The position numbers were made by a program, and so were the translations under genes. 64,000 nucleotides of DNA, taken from the NCBI RefSeq assembly GCF_003403075.1, contig NZ_CP031557.1, positions 1,240,001 to 1,304,000 of the forward strand, written 5' to 3'. Source of the stretch: Flavobacterium psychrotrophum. Its GTDB lineage: Bacteria; Bacteroidota; Bacteroidia; Flavobacteriales; Flavobacteriaceae. This document shows positions 28,239-38,143 of this stretch, in pieces. Under the pieces are notes generated by a model that worked only from the letters and a program-made list of their open reading frames with translations, had not been told where the DNA came from and did not search any database. Within the stretch, counting starts at the first letter, position 1, and each line of letters begins with the position of its first letter.

Positions 28239-28294
28239 GCGCCCGCACGGCAAATGCAGCAGGGGTTTCCCCGATGCTGTTACCGTGCGGGCGC
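28239..28294. repeat. Large perfect-stem hairpin after the arsenic operon
   Basis: GCGCCCGCACGG at 28239-28250 pairs with CCGTGCGGGCGC at 28283-28294. Inside, CAGCA-GGGG-TTT-CCCC-GA-TGCTG forms a second stem. It lies 41 bp after the H-protein-like gene and before the converging PRTRC cassette, so it may terminate or protect the arsenic transcript. There is no T run. Confidence 0.7.
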
Positions 28295-28368
28295 ATCCGC
28301 TTTCAAACCGCAAAAAGGTGTTCCCGACCACAGGGAGGGATTGCCTTTTGCGCCGCCATCCGGGCTAA

Positions 28369-29150
28369 TCAGCCAACCGCTAACGGTTGGCTGCGAAAAT
28401 TCCCCAGGTTCAGAAAGAAACCCCTCTCAAGGGTCAGACCCTGCCTGAGCAGCTGCCATAACAGGCTGCATCCCATCTGCGATAAAACGGAGTTGATGAA
28501 CAGATCCTGCTTTTCGAGTGCTTCGGCAAGGGAGCAGCTTGGTAGGTTTTCGGCATCGCCCTGCGTGAGCAATTCCGCAAATTCCTGCGTAACCTGTGGC
28601 AGGCTGCCCACAGGTATAAACTTCTCGGATGCAGGCTGTTTGATACTGCCGATGGTGGACAGCATAACCTGCCCTGTGTCCCTGCTGTTGCCAAAATCCA
28701 TCCAATAGCGGGGCGTATCGGTACGGTGCGTACTCAAATCCAAATCATTTAATATTTCAGCTATCCCGAAACGTGCTGCTGCGGTGTCCACGCAGGAGAT
28801 ATAAATCGCATTCCTGCCTGTTGCTGTAGCAACGGTAAATGATTTTTCTATGGCTTTCCAAGCAGTGCCGAAAAATCGGTTGGTACGGGTAATGAGGGCG
28901 GTAGCTTTGGATAAGCGGACTTCACATTCCGCAAACAACTGCCTGCCACGGTTGGCATCGGTAATAATATCGTTATCCCACAGGCTGACCTGAAAGCCTG
29001 CGTGTCCTAACTGTTGCAGGCTGTGCGACATCCGTGCCAAGCCCGTCAGCACCTGCGAGCCTGTGCCCCTGCGCCAATAAGGCATACGCTTATAGGGTTG
29101 GTAGGGTTCAACAGTTCGGGTGCGGTAAAGTGTGCTTTTTTCGTTTCCAT
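28369..29150 (-). pseudogene. PRTRC-system ThiF-family protein, frameshifted in the nucleotide-binding loop
   Basis: The gene starts at 29150 (METKKAHFTAPELLNP, then CLIGAG). The frame breaks at a run of four Gs (CCCC on the plus strand at 29066-29069). One extra G gives the ThiF/E1 motif GAGGTGS and a 260-aa protein that continues GSQVLTGLARM, GRQLF and YISCVDTAAARF. ThiF-like proteins adenylate a C-terminal glycine or a related group; here the partner is unknown. Without the base, the ATP loop is lost. The first codon overlaps the PRTRC-B stop. Confidence 0.8.
28370..28393. repeat. Perfect 10-bp inverted repeat at the 3' end of the ThiF-like gene
   Basis: CAGCCAACCG / CGGTTGGCTG with a CTAA loop covers the last codons of the ThiF-like gene on the minus strand. 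It probably acts as the 3' hairpin of the PRTRC transcript, though no clear T run follows. Confidence 0.6.
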
Positions 29151-29850
29151 TATAGTAAATTTTTAAGGGTAAGCGGTGTGGCTCTCAGGGTATCGGTAGG
29201 GAATGGCTTTTTAGGGGCTGCCATCAGTTCTTTATAGAGGTTAAACAGGTTAACGCCAACGGGGTTGTGTTCGTTGATATGATGGGAAAAATAACTCCCG
29301 AAAAAATACCCCTGCCATGCAGTAATAAATTCCTCCAAGGTCGCAGCGGATTTAATGGCAACATTGACGTTACCCATACACACGTTGCCCTTTTGGTATA
29401 GGTTAAAAAAGGGGCGTGGAATAACGGGGTTTCTGCTTTCGGTTTGCTTTTGCCATTGAGCGCAAATAGTTGCAGTTCCTTTTTGTTGGCTTTCCATACG
29501 AGCGCAGGCAGCGCAACCGTGCCGTTTTGCAATCCTAGGCTTTCGGCAAAGTGTAACTTTTGGCGTTGGGGTTTGGTGTACCATACCACGCTGCCGTTGT
29601 CGGACGGGTCAAGGTGCAGCACGTTTGCAGGCAGTATGCCCTCGGGGCGCAGGAATGCCTTTCCTGCCTGCTCTCGGGTATCGAGTGCTTTGGCAAGGCT
29701 TTGCGCTTCCCGTACCGTTAACGGGTGCGGGTTTACGGGGCTTCCGCTTTCGTCCATATCGTAAAACTCAATATAGGGGGCGGTAAAACCACTTGCAGTA
29801 AATACCACAAGGGCTGCGTTAGGTTGGTATAGTGGGGCGTTTGGTGTCAT
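29150..29850 (-). pseudogene. PRTRC-system protein B, frameshifted
   Basis: The N-terminal 148 residues (NAALVVFTASGFTAPYIEFY, then LPANVLHLDPSD, VWYTKPQRQKLHF) are in one frame. The C-terminal 85 residues (NLYQKGNVCMGNVNVA, then LEEFITAWQGYFFGSYFSHH) are in another. Adding one base to the six As at 29405-29410 (Ts on the coding strand) unites them into 233 aa of the PRTRC-B type. The function is unknown; the family occurs only within this cassette. Confidence 0.78.
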
Positions 29851-30999
29851 AATCGTAATTGTTTAAGAGGTAACACAGTTCATTCAGTAGTGGGAACAAT
29901 CGGCATTCAAAATCAAGGGTATCGCTGTCCTGCGGTTGCCCGTCAAAGAAGCGTTTTAACACAGGCTCCTGTTTTGAAAGGCTTTCGCTGAAAGAGCCGT
30001 TAACGGATTGTTGTACATTTTCATACAGCCACCCATCGGTGGAAGCCACAAAACCTACATATTTTTCCATTGTAATACATTCATCATCATCAAAATCGTC
30101 GTTCTCATAGTCGGGCAGGCAGCTTGTATCAGCGTGTTTGTAAATACTGTTTTCGGGGTAGTCCTGCCACAGACTGTAAAACTTTTGGGCTATGGCGTGG
30201 CATTGTCTGTCCAAATCATCACAGGGCGTAAAGGCTTTGAGCCATTCCTCAAAATGGTCAAAGTGTATTGTATTCCAAATCCTGCGTAACATTGTTTCTC
30301 CGTAATGCTGTGCAGCCCGTAACTGGCTTACATAATCGTAATAGTCTTTTTGTTCCCAATCATCAGGGTCATTGGTTACCCACTCGGTAACCATTTCATA
30401 TTGCCAATACAAAAAACTGTCCTCGGTGTAGTACGGAATATTAACGGTATGGAAGAGGTAGCTGAAAACACAAAGCAAGAGCCGTGCGCCTTTGCGGTGC
30501 TTTTTGTCCTGCATCATATAATGTAGGGGTAGCACAGGGATATAAAATAGCGTGTTCCCTGTATAGCAGGTTTCTGTTGCTTCCACAGCAAAACTGCCGT
30601 TATCCCCCAATACTTCCAAACCAATGTGTTGGGAATACTTGTCGTTAAGTAGCCGTGCTGCTTCGTGCAGTGCAACCTCCCTGCCATAGGGATAGGCAAA
30701 CGCTGTGGTATCTACAGGGATTATATTATAGTGTTCACACAGCAGTCGAAAACTGCGGTAAAAGTCCTCCTTTTCATTACCGACTGCCAATGCCTGCCCC
30801 GTGTGGTGTGGCAGGAAACGGGTTTTCAGAAAACCATAGGCAGCAGCCCCACAGGGGTTGAGGTCGGGCGGTCGGCAAGCACCTCGGCGGTGTCTTTCCT
30901 GCGTTGCAAGACCATCAGGAACTCGGCTGCGTTTTTGTGCAGCAGCTTTTGCCTTTTGTTTTGGGGCAGCCGTAACTGCCCCGATAGTATCTTTTGCAT
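29819..30999 (-). pseudogene. 393-aa PRTRC-cassette protein of unknown function, probable frameshift near residue 57
   Basis: Read from the ATG at 30999, the first 57 codons (LRLPQNKRQKLLHKNAAEFL, DTAEVLADRPTSTPVGLLPM) look properly coding. They end in a stop just after PMVF. The rest, from LKTRFLPHHTGQALAVGNEK to the end, lies in another frame. One more A in the run at 30830-30833 joins them. The alternative start at 31006 gives a compositionally odd Pro/Arg/Ala N-terminus. The long C-terminal region is acidic and helical, and I recognise no domain. Confidence 0.55.
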
Positions 31000-31023
31000 A
31001 GTCCATAACGTTAGGTTTTATAC

Positions 31024-31242
31024 TTATCCTTTTGTTCCCATAGTCGTCTCAAAACGGTACTGCACGGTATCGCTCTTAATTTCAGGGCCGACGGTCTTGG
31101 CAGTCGTTAGTGTCGGGTAGGTGTTCGCATAGAAATTCATCACGGCTTCCACGCTCCATTTCGGGTCGGGGTCGGTCAGGGTAAACTCATTCCCCTTGTC
31201 TTTCATCAGGAACACCCTCGGCAGTAGTGTGGTCTGTAGCAT
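31024..31242 (-). CDS. PRTRC-system protein C
   Basis: 72 aa from Met at 31242 (MLQTTLLPRVFLMKDKGNEF); a start at 31266 is also open. The pattern LPRVF, LTDPDPKWSVEAVMNFYA, YPTLTTAKTVGPEI and a terminal GTKG is that of PRTRC-C, a ubiquitin-like-sized partner candidate for the ThiF-like enzyme. That pairing is inference; note the C-terminal Gly. It overlaps the end of the E gene. Confidence 0.8.
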   Translation of the reverse strand: MLQTTLLPRVFLMKDKGNEFTLTDPDPKWSVEAVMNFYANTYPTLTTAKTVGPEIKSDTVQYRFETTMGTKG

Positions 31243-31834
31243 CTTGTTCGGTTTTAGGTTCAACATTCGTTATATCGGTAGCAGGCTGTCCTGCGTCAAA
31301 CAGGTCGGGGCTGAATTGAGCCGACAGGCTCGCCCTGCGGTTGCGCAGTTCCTCGGATTTGTCGGGGAACTCGGAAGTTTTGGGAACTTTTAACCACGCT
31401 TCCCTGAATTTGCCTGCGGCTTCAAGTTTGTCCACCTCCGCCATAATGCCTTTGTATTTCATTTCCTTGATTTCCTCGGGCGTGGTAGGCTTGTCTGATT
31501 TATCGGCTTTATCAACCTTTTCGGTTTTCTTCTTTTCCATCGCAGCATTTTTCTTAGCAGCTTCCTGCCCTTTAAGAAACTGCTCCATATTAACGAGCAG
31601 TTTAGAGGTTTCGGCAACAGGCGTGGTAATGGCATCTAAAAAGCCCTCACACAGTTCCTTTGCGCTACCCCTTAAAATTAAGGGCGGTATATGGTTTTTG
31701 GCAGCATCCCCACAGCCGTCGTTTTGCAGCAGTACGGAGGTGGTCAGTTGCTCCCCGTCTTTTTTGACGGTAATGTTCAGGCAGCCCTCGAACGGGATGG
31801 CTGCGATATGGGCGAAAAAATTTGTAACAGGCAT
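31187..31834 (-). CDS. PRTRC-system protein E
   Basis: 215 aa. It begins MPVTNFFAHIAAIPFEGCLN followed by VLLQNDGCGDAAKNHIPPLIL, typical of PRTRC-E. Residues about 95-125 are Lys/Asp-rich (KTEKVDKADKSDKPTTPEEI), and a helical part leads to a polar, low-complexity C-terminus. The last 56 bases overlap the C gene in another frame. The function is not known. Confidence 0.75.
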   Translation of the reverse strand: MPVTNFFAHIAAIPFEGCLNITVKKDGEQLTTSVLLQNDGCGDAAKNHIPPLILRGSAKELCEGFLDAITTPVAETSKLLVNMEQFLKGQEAAKKNAAMEKKKTEKVDKADKSDKPTTPEEIKEMKYKGIMAEVDKLEAAGKFREAWLKVPKTSEFPDKSEELRNRRASLSAQFSPDLFDAGQPATDITNVEPKTEQDATDHTTAEGVPDERQGE

Positions 31835-31839
31835 GGCGT

Positions 31840-32028
31840 TTATTTTTTGGGTTTGCGTTTCGGTTCAGGGTTGCTTTCTATTATATGCCTGATAAGGTTC
31901 AGGGCGGTTGTGGTGTCAAAGGCATCGGCTGCGCTCATTGCCACGTGGTCAAGCCTTTCAAAAATGGGCAATACTTTTTTTAGTGTGGTTACTGCCTTGC
32001 GTTCTGTGGTGGGTGCTAATATGCTCAT
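31840..32028 (-). CDS. Small basic protein of the PRTRC cassette, unknown
   Basis: 62 aa. Two amphipathic helices (AVTTLKKVLPIFERLDHVAM, then TTTALNLIRHIIESN) precede a basic tail (PKRKPKK). I do not recognise a family. It lies 5 bp before the E gene, in line with the others, and a hairpin separates it from the DUF932 gene, so it looks like a genuine operon member. Confidence 0.5.
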   Translation of the reverse strand: MSILAPTTERKAVTTLKKVLPIFERLDHVAMSAADAFDTTTALNLIRHIIESNPEPKRKPKK

Positions 32029-32043
32029 AACATTGTATTTTAT

Positions 32044-32066
32044 GCTGCACCGCTTAGCGGTGCAGC
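32044..32066. repeat. Hairpin between the DUF932 gene and the 62-aa gene
   Basis: Perfect 10-bp stem GCTGCACCGC / GCGGTGCAGC with a TTA loop, 9 bp after the DUF932 stop on the minus strand. There is no T run, so it may be an RNA-processing or stability element, not a terminator. Confidence 0.6.
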
Positions 32067-32075
32067 GGTTAACTA

Positions 32076-33119
32076 TCAGTTGAATTGCAGGGCAACCGCC
32101 CCGTTTTTAGAGAAATCTCCGCACAGGTCAAAGGCTTTCTGCACCCTTGCCTGTGCCGTACCGCCAAGGCAGATACTTTTAAGTTTATCCTCGCCCGTTT
32201 TAAAGCTGCGTACATTTTGGTAGTAGCCCGTAACAGCATTGTAAGCACCGAAAAGTGTGCCTTTGGTGGTTACAAGGCTTTGGGTATCGTCTGCCATAGC
32301 GTACTCGAATGCGGCATCACAGGCATTTTTATACATCGTTGAAAGTTCCTCGGTAGCCCCTTTCTTTAAAAGGTTGTAGGTTTCTTTGTTCGGGCAAAGT
32401 GCCAACTGTATCAACTGTTTTACTTGCTTATCGGCAATGCGCACGTTAGCCCACTCGTTAAAAATGCCCTCTAACTGTATTGACAGGTTATCGGCAACGC
32501 CCATAACTTTGTGCGCCTGCTCCAAACGTTCTTTAGCCCCTGCGGTGTGGCGTATGCGTACCACGTTGGTTGCGGTTTTCAAGGCTGCATTCAGGGTATT
32601 TTGGCAGACGATACGCACGGGTGTAAAGGCTGCGGTTATTGAACCACTGCCATCGTGGGAGGTGGTCAGGAAAATGTACTTTTCGGTTACATCGTCCCCA
32701 TTGCCCACTCGGATGTAGCCGGGCAGTTTTGCGGTTATAAATATGCGTTCCCCGTTTCCGAGTGCGCCTGCGGTTTCATACAGTATGCCCTCGCCACCGC
32801 CTACAATGGCATCGAAAAAGGCGAACGCATCGGCATTCTGTACAATTTGGTAGTCTTTGCCGACCACGCCAAACACGGCTTTGGTATCGGTGCGCATGGT
32901 GGCATACTGGTCGGGTACGGGATAGGTATCGAATAGCCCTGCGCCCCTTGCGAAAATTGGGGCTTTGGCTACCTCATAGTCCAAGCCTGCAAACGCTATG
33001 GCTTCACGGCTTGTCGGGTAGTTCTCTACTACCTGCCCAAGCCCGTGCCATACGGTTTGTTTTACACTCATAAAGGCGTGTTGTCCTGTCTGCTCATTAA
33101 AACTTATATTATGTGCCAT
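32076..33119 (-). CDS. DUF932 phage/plasmid-like protein
   Basis: 347 aa. It begins MAHNISFNEQTGQHAFMSVK then WHGLGQVVENYPTSREAIAF, the start of the TIGR03299/DUF932 family found in phages, plasmids and PRTRC cassettes. Other family blocks are YATMRTDTKAVFGVVGKDYQ, ERIFITAKLPGYIRVG and RIVCQNTLNAAL. The biochemical activity is unknown; linkage to SSB suggests a role in element DNA metabolism. Confidence 0.85.
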   Translation of the reverse strand: MAHNISFNEQTGQHAFMSVKQTVWHGLGQVVENYPTSREAIAFAGLDYEVAKAPIFARGAGLFDTYPVPDQYATMRTDTKAVFGVVGKDYQIVQNADAFAFFDAIVGGGEGILYETAGALGNGERIFITAKLPGYIRVGNGDDVTEKYIFLTTSHDGSGSITAAFTPVRIVCQNTLNAALKTATNVVRIRHTAGAKERLEQAHKVMGVADNLSIQLEGIFNEWANVRIADKQVKQLIQLALCPNKETYNLLKKGATEELSTMYKNACDAAFEYAMADDTQSLVTTKGTLFGAYNAVTGYYQNVRSFKTGEDKLKSICLGGTAQARVQKAFDLCGDFSKNGAVALQFN

Positions 33120-33143
33120 GATTTCAGAATTTAAGGTTAAGTA

Positions 33144-33653
33144 TTAAAATGGCAGGTCATCGTTGGGTACTTCGCCATTGGGCAGCGTTTCGGCTTCGTA
33201 CACGGTTGCTGCTGCTGCATTGGCAGGCTGTAGCGGTTCAGCATTTTGCAGAGGGGCTGTGTTCGCTGTTTGGTTTACAGGCTGCTGCGGTTGCTGTGCC
33301 TGTTGTTGGGATTGCTGCTGTCCTGCCTGCGGTTCGGTTTCGTTTTTACCGCCCCCGTGCAGTTTAATGTCGGTGGTTGTGAAGTTCAGCCCTGCTTTAG
33401 GCTCTCCATCGTTGCCCATCCACGCACGGGCAGACACACGCCCTGAGAGTTCTACAAGGCTGCCCTTGGTCAGGTACTGCGCCACCCCTGTAGAAAACCA
33501 ATAGGCACAGTCAAAAAATTCTGTTTGGGTCACACGTTCCCCGTTTTTCGCTTTATAGTCGTGGTTTACGGCTACTGAAAAACTCACTACACTTTTGTTG
33601 TTTGACAGGTTGCGCACCTCGGCATCCCTTGTCACTCTTCCGATAATTGTCAT
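33144..33653 (-). CDS. ssb: Single-stranded DNA-binding protein
   Basis: 169 aa from the ATG at 33653 (MTIIGRVTRDAEVRNLSNNK); the upstream-extended reading is less family-like. The OB fold covers residues 1-105 (VVSFSVAVNHDYKAKNGERV, FFDCAYW, GSLVELSGRVSARAW). A long Gln/Pro/Ala linker then leads to an acidic SSB tail ending DDLPF. This is the first gene of the PRTRC-type operon and would coat transferred single strands. Confidence 0.9.
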   Translation of the reverse strand: MTIIGRVTRDAEVRNLSNNKSVVSFSVAVNHDYKAKNGERVTQTEFFDCAYWFSTGVAQYLTKGSLVELSGRVSARAWMGNDGEPKAGLNFTTTDIKLHGGGKNETEPQAGQQQSQQQAQQPQQPVNQTANTAPLQNAEPLQPANAAAATVYEAETLPNGEVPNDDLPF

Positions 33654-34943
33654 AATCGTCCTTATTAAATGATACATTCGTTTTGTATCTTTCTCCAATC
33701 CTCATTCGTGGCAGTCCTGCCTCGCTTGCGCTCCGCATAACTTTTTCCCAAAAGAAAACCGGAAAAAGAAAGCAGGTAAACAGTGCGGGTAAAGCGGGAA
33801 AACAAAAGGAAACGGAATAAGTCCCAACGGGTGGGTTTGTGAGTGTGCGAGCAAAGCCATTATGCCGTAGTCTTTTGCTTTTTCCAACGTGCTTTACCCG
33901 CAATACATTAGCTGCCTTTTACCGGTTTATCTTGGGAAAAGTTTTCAAACTTGTTACTCGAAAATGAAGTTGAGTATTAAGACGTTGAATAGTACACTTC
34001 AGCTTAGGGTTAATATTAATTAGATAAAAATGATGTTACTGCTAAAGTTATCATAGGTTGCAGCCCTGGTATAAGCGTACGGGCTGCTCTTCATATTATT
34101 TTCGTTATGCGAACCCTTGTAAGGGGACTAAAGTATAAACCAATAATAATATAGGACGCTTGCAGATAATCGTCCAGTTACATTCGAATACGACTATATG
34201 GATCAGCAGGGGATTTAGTTAAGGGCATGCGGAGATTAGATTGTAAATTTGATGAAAGGTCCAACGCCGGATAACGCGCATGTGTCAATGATTTGCCCTT
34301 TAGAGAATACCGAGCGTATATTGAACTGATGTATTTTTTAAGTTAGTATATTGATTACCCTTTTGAGTTCTCAGCTTTCATGATCATAAAAAAAGTCACG
34401 AGTATTTGGGACTTTCATTTAAAAATACAAACGGCTGTACTGACGGGATGCGATTTTTAATTACAGCTTTTATAAAAGTATATACGTGTCCCCTCGATGG
34501 TAAACCATTTGCTGCTCAAAAAAATTACTAACTTTTTCACAATTGTTATCGTTGCAACACTTTATATGAAAGCTAAACAGTAATTTTAGTCAACACCACG
34601 CAAACGGGGAGATGCACATTTTGATCACAGTTGGCGTCACAGCAACACCGTTTGTAGTTAGTAGGATGGAGTCTTAAGCAAACAATTTTCTTGTCCCTCA
34701 GCAGATTACAATTTCCAGATTCATGGGGAGACCGTTACTCGTGAAGTTGATTATGTAATGGCAGTGCTCCGAATACGTGCTATAAACCTGATCGCTCCGA
34801 GCCGGATTGCACATGACCTTCCTAAAATTTCTGGTTGTATACCTATTAAAGATAAAATAAAACGAGAAACTCATCAACTTCATGAATACTTCATCTTGTC
34901 GGGAAAATCCCTTAAATTGCAATTAACTTATACCTGTCGTATT
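33654..34943. other. 1.3 kb without a convincing gene at the element-chromosome junction
   Basis: Short open frames here have no family features. The part nearest ssb (33654-33905) likely holds its promoter. The rest is AT-rich and looks like degraded or non-coding DNA. I found no tRNA, integrase remnant or direct repeat, and the exact right end of the element cannot be placed. The segment before 34944 must contain the promoter of the next operon. Confidence 0.5.
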
Positions 34944-36368
34944 ATGAAAATACTTCTTACCGGTGCAACAGGGTACATTGCCCAAAGGCTGCTTCCCGTA
35001 CTTTTGGAGCAGGGCCATGAGGTGATATGTTCCGTACGCGATGCGTCGCGATTCAATACAAGGAAATACGGAAAAAAGAGCAACCTCAGGGTTATTGAAA
35101 CTGATTTCCTGGATAAGGCTAGCCTGGATTCCTTTCCAAAGGATATTGATGCTGCATATTACCTGGTACACTCGATGAGCTCGGTCGGCGAGTTTAGCAG
35201 CAAGGAAGAAATGTCCGCACGTAACTTTATTGAAGCGATCGATGCGACAGCGGCAAGGCAGGTAATATACCTAAGCGGTATTGTGAATGACAGACAGCTA
35301 TCCAAACACCTGGCTTCCCGCAAAAAGGTTGAAGAGGTGCTTAATTCGGGTAAAGTGCCTGTAACAACATTGCGGGCAGGTATCATAGTGGGTTCCGGTA
35401 GTGCATCTTTTGAAATTATCAGGGACCTGGTAGAAAAATTACCTGTAATGGTTGCACCCAAATGGATTAAAACCAAGTGCCAGCCGATATCCATACGTAA
35501 TGTAATCGAATTTTTATATGGCGTGCTGGCTAAAGAGTTTGCATTCGGGAATCACTATGACATATATGGCCCGGACATTTTAACCTATAAGGAAATGCTT
35601 TTGGAATTTGCAGCAGAACGCAGGTTGAAAAGGCGTATTATCACCGTGCCCGTCATGACGCCAAAACTTTCTTCATACTGGTTGTATTTCGTGACCTCTA
35701 CATCCTATGCATTGGCTAAAAACCTTGTAGACAGTATGAGTGTTGATGTGGTAGCTAAGCCAAACGATTTAAAAGATAAACTAGGTATACAACCCATATC
35801 CTACAGGGAAGCCATACGTATCGCTTTCGATAAGATAGAGCAAAACCTCGTACTTTCAAGCTGGAAGGATGCACTGGGTGGCACCTACTCAAAGCAGATG
35901 GTGAAGAAGCAGTTAAAAGTCCCCGAATTTGGGGTATTTACGGATAAGAAAGTGCGTAGAGCCGAGGATACTGAAAAGGCACTCAACCGTATATTCGCTA
36001 TTGGTGGATCCTCCGGCTGGTATTACGGCAACTGGCTATGGGAGTTCCGTGGTTTTCTTGATAAGCTTTTCGGAGGGGTCGGGCTTAATCGCGGGCGCAC
36101 TAATGCATCCTCTATCGTCACAGGAAACACTATTGACTTCTGGCGGGTAATTTATGCCAGCCGTGACGATAAAAGGCTTTTGCTGTATGCTGAAATGAAA
36201 ATGCCTGGCGAAGCATGGCTCGAATTCCGGGTAAAAGGAGATAAAGTGTATCAAACGGCAACATTCCGTCCCTTAGGAATAGGCGGCAGATTGTACTGGT
36301 ACGCAGTGCTGCCGTTCCATTATTTTATTTTCAACGGTATGATCAATAAAATTGCAGCAAACGACTGA
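34944..36368 (+). CDS. SDR-family NAD(P)-binding protein with C-terminal DUF2867
   Basis: 474 aa from the ATG at 34944, whose product opens with the Rossmann motif [18 protein letters not shown]; the frame is open 62 codons further upstream, but that part is not family-like. Residues 1-300 are an atypical extended SDR (YYLVHSM, IYLSGIV). Residues about 320-470 fit DUF2867 ([23 protein letters not shown], then [20 protein letters not shown]). The family is often beside photolyase genes. It overlaps the next gene by one base and is part of a three-gene photolyase operon. Confidence 0.85.
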   Translation: MKILLTGATGYIAQRLLPVLLEQGHEVICSVRDASRFNTRKYGKKSNLRVIETDFLDKASLDSFPKDIDAAYYLVHSMSSVGEFSSKEEMSARNFIEAIDATAARQVIYLSGIVNDRQLSKHLASRKKVEEVLNSGKVPVTTLRAGIIVGSGSASFEIIRDLVEKLPVMVAPKWIKTKCQPISIRNVIEFLYGVLAKEFAFGNHYDIYGPDILTYKEMLLEFAAERRLKRRIITVPVMTPKLSSYWLYFVTSTSYALAKNLVDSMSVDVVAKPNDLKDKLGIQPISYREAIRIAFDKIEQNLVLSSWKDALGGTYSKQMVKKQLKVPEFGVFTDKKVRRAEDTEKALNRIFAIGGSSGWYYGNWLWEFRGFLDKLFGGVGLNRGRTNASSIVTGNTIDFWRVIYASRDDKRLLLYAEMKMPGEAWLEFRVKGDKVYQTATFRPLGIGGRLYWYAVLPFHYFIFNGMINKIAAND

Positions 36369-36508
36369 TGAAAGGTATAAAGAAGCAACACCTGCCCCAG
36401 AAGATATGCCCAGTTTGCAACAAGCCGTTTGCTTGGCGTAAGAAGTGGGAACGTAACTGGGAGCAGGTAGTGTATTGCAGTAAAAAATGCAGCGCAGCAA
36501 AAAGATGA
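36368..36508 (+). CDS. DUF2256 small zinc-ribbon-like protein
   Basis: 46 aa: a Cys-x2-Cys pair ([10 protein letters not shown]), [16 protein letters not shown] and a second Cys-x3-Cys pair ([11 protein letters not shown]). This matches DUF2256, which is commonly linked to cryptochrome/photolyase genes. Four cysteines could bind one zinc. Its start overlaps the preceding stop, and its own stop lies within the ATGA of the photolyase start at 36505, so the three are translationally coupled. Confidence 0.85.
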   Translation: MKGIKKQHLPQKICPVCNKPFAWRKKWERNWEQVVYCSKKCSAAKR

Positions 36509-38049
36509 AGAAAAAATATAAAACGTTACGGCTGATTTTAGGCGATCAGCTCAACAGTAAGCACTCCTGGTATGCATCTAAAGATGATGCAGTACTGTAT
36601 GTACTTATGGAGGTACGTAGTGAAACAGATTATGTTTGGCACCACATACAAAAAGCCTGTGCCTTTTTTGTTGCCATGGAAGTTTTTGCGGAATACTTAA
36701 AATCAGAAGGGCATGAGGTACACTATATTAAGCTGGATGATGCTCATAATAAGCAAAGTTTTGAGAAGAACTGCGATGCACTTATACAATCCCACGGAAT
36801 TGAGTGTTTTCAATACCAGCTGCCTGATGAATACCGGCTGGATAAAGCCTTGGCATCCTATTGCAAAAAGGTTTTTATAGATACAAAGGCGTTTGATACT
36901 GAGCATTTTTTTACACAAAGGGGAGAAGTAACAGCATTTTTTGAAGGTAAGAAGCTCCTTTTAATGGAGAATTTTTACAGGCACATGCGTAAAGAGCATA
37001 ATATTTTAATGCAAGGTACTGAACCCGAAGGAGGACAGTGGAATTACGACCAGGATAACCGTAGGAAACTACCTAAAGATCATAAGCCTTTGCCTCCATT
37101 ATTACTTCAAAATGATGTAACATCGCAGTATAAGAGAATCACAGAGGCTAAAATAAGGACAATAGGTTCTATAACTCCCAGTGATTTCCCGTGGCCTGTT
37201 GACCGCAAACAGTCACTTGAACTGTTGTATCACTTTATAAATAATTGCCTTCCGCTTTTTGGGACATTTCAGGACGCCATACATACTGAGGAGTGGTACC
37301 TGTACCATTCCCGTTTGTCGTTTTCCCTGAATACCAAGATGCTATCGCCACATGAGGTTATAGCGGCAGCAATTACTGCCTGGGAGAGTAATAAGAAGCA
37401 TATCTATTTAAATCAGGTTGAGGGTTTTGTAAGGCAGATTTTAGGGTGGCGGGAGTACATGCGAGGTATTTACTGGATGAAAATGCCTGAGTTTGCTTCA
37501 CTGAATTTCTTTAAACATACACGTAAACTGCCAAATTGGTATTGGACAGGCAAAACCAAAATGAACTGCCTGAGGCATGCGATTGAACAGTCACTTAAGG
37601 GTGCATATGCCCATCATATCCAAAGGCTTATGGTTACCGGTAATTTTGCGTTATTGGCAGGTATTGCACCTGATGAAGTCGATTTTTGGTACCTTGGCAT
37701 CTACATTGATGCAATCCAATGGGTTGAAATAACCAACACGCGCGGTATGAGCCAGTACGCCGATAGTGGTATTACAGGCTCTAAACCTTACGCGGCAAGC
37801 GCCAACTACATTCATAAAATGAGTAACTATTGCGAGGGTTGCCATTACGACCGCAAGGAGCGCACAAGCGAAAATGCCTGTCCGTTTAACAGCCTGTACT
37901 GGGATTTCCATGACCGCAACATAAAAAAACTGGAAAATCACCCCAGGCTTCGCATGGTGTATAATTTATGGAATAAAATGCAGGCCGGCCAAAAGGAAGA
38001 GATACTAAATAGGGCAGCGTATTGCCTGGAAAATATTGAAATTCTGTAA
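36505..38049 (+). CDS. phrB: Iron-sulfur bacterial cryptochrome/(6-4) photolyase
   Basis: 514 aa. It begins [16 protein letters not shown], the signature of the deoxyribodipyrimidine photolyase-related (FeS-BCP) family. The four cluster cysteines are at 355, 443, 446 and 459, each shifted by exactly five from those of Agrobacterium PhrB (350, 438, 441, 454). The FAD region ([17 protein letters not shown], and [13 protein letters not shown]) is intact. It repairs (6-4) UV photoproducts with light, or acts as a photoreceptor. The start at 36505 makes an ATGA overlap with DUF2256; a start at 36487 is also possible. Confidence 0.9.
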   Translation: MKKKYKTLRLILGDQLNSKHSWYASKDDAVLYVLMEVRSETDYVWHHIQKACAFFVAMEVFAEYLKSEGHEVHYIKLDDAHNKQSFEKNCDALIQSHGIECFQYQLPDEYRLDKALASYCKKVFIDTKAFDTEHFFTQRGEVTAFFEGKKLLLMENFYRHMRKEHNILMQGTEPEGGQWNYDQDNRRKLPKDHKPLPPLLLQNDVTSQYKRITEAKIRTIGSITPSDFPWPVDRKQSLELLYHFINNCLPLFGTFQDAIHTEEWYLYHSRLSFSLNTKMLSPHEVIAAAITAWESNKKHIYLNQVEGFVRQILGWREYMRGIYWMKMPEFASLNFFKHTRKLPNWYWTGKTKMNCLRHAIEQSLKGAYAHHIQRLMVTGNFALLAGIAPDEVDFWYLGIYIDAIQWVEITNTRGMSQYADSGITGSKPYAASANYIHKMSNYCEGCHYDRKERTSENACPFNSLYWDFHDRNIKKLENHPRLRMVYNLWNKMQAGQKEEILNRAAYCLENIEIL

Positions 38050-38143
38050 TGTAATATTAGTCACACTTCAAATGTACAAAGTTACGTTAATGTAATTTTT
38101 TCTGCTGTTGGGAAATCGTAGCTTTACTAAAAACCCGCACCTT

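Larger units (their letters stand above)
1..33950. mobile_element. Integrative conjugative element (Bacteroidota Tra type), partial
   Basis: The stretch carries RteC, TopB, MobA/B/C, TraA-TraN, an arsenic operon and a PRTRC-type cassette, a combination typical of Bacteroidota conjugative transposons. No integrase, RteA/RteB, TraO, TraP or TraQ gene is visible, so at least one end lies outside the window or has been deleted. The right limit is approximate: ordinary chromosomal genes begin at 34.94 kb after about 1.3 kb of apparently non-coding DNA. No flanking att repeat could be recognised. Confidence 0.8.

Noticed and set aside
28254..28708. Plus-strand frames of 64 and 144 aa
   Set aside because: They are antisense shadows of the hairpin region and the ThiF-like gene.
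33553..33903. A 116-aa minus-strand frame overlapping the ssb start
   Set aside because: It lies over the ssb N-terminus in another frame, with Phe/Pro-rich random-looking composition and no family feature.
34021..34920. A search for an integrase remnant or att site at the element's right end
   Set aside because: No tyrosine-recombinase motif and no repeated core could be read; the boundary stays undefined.
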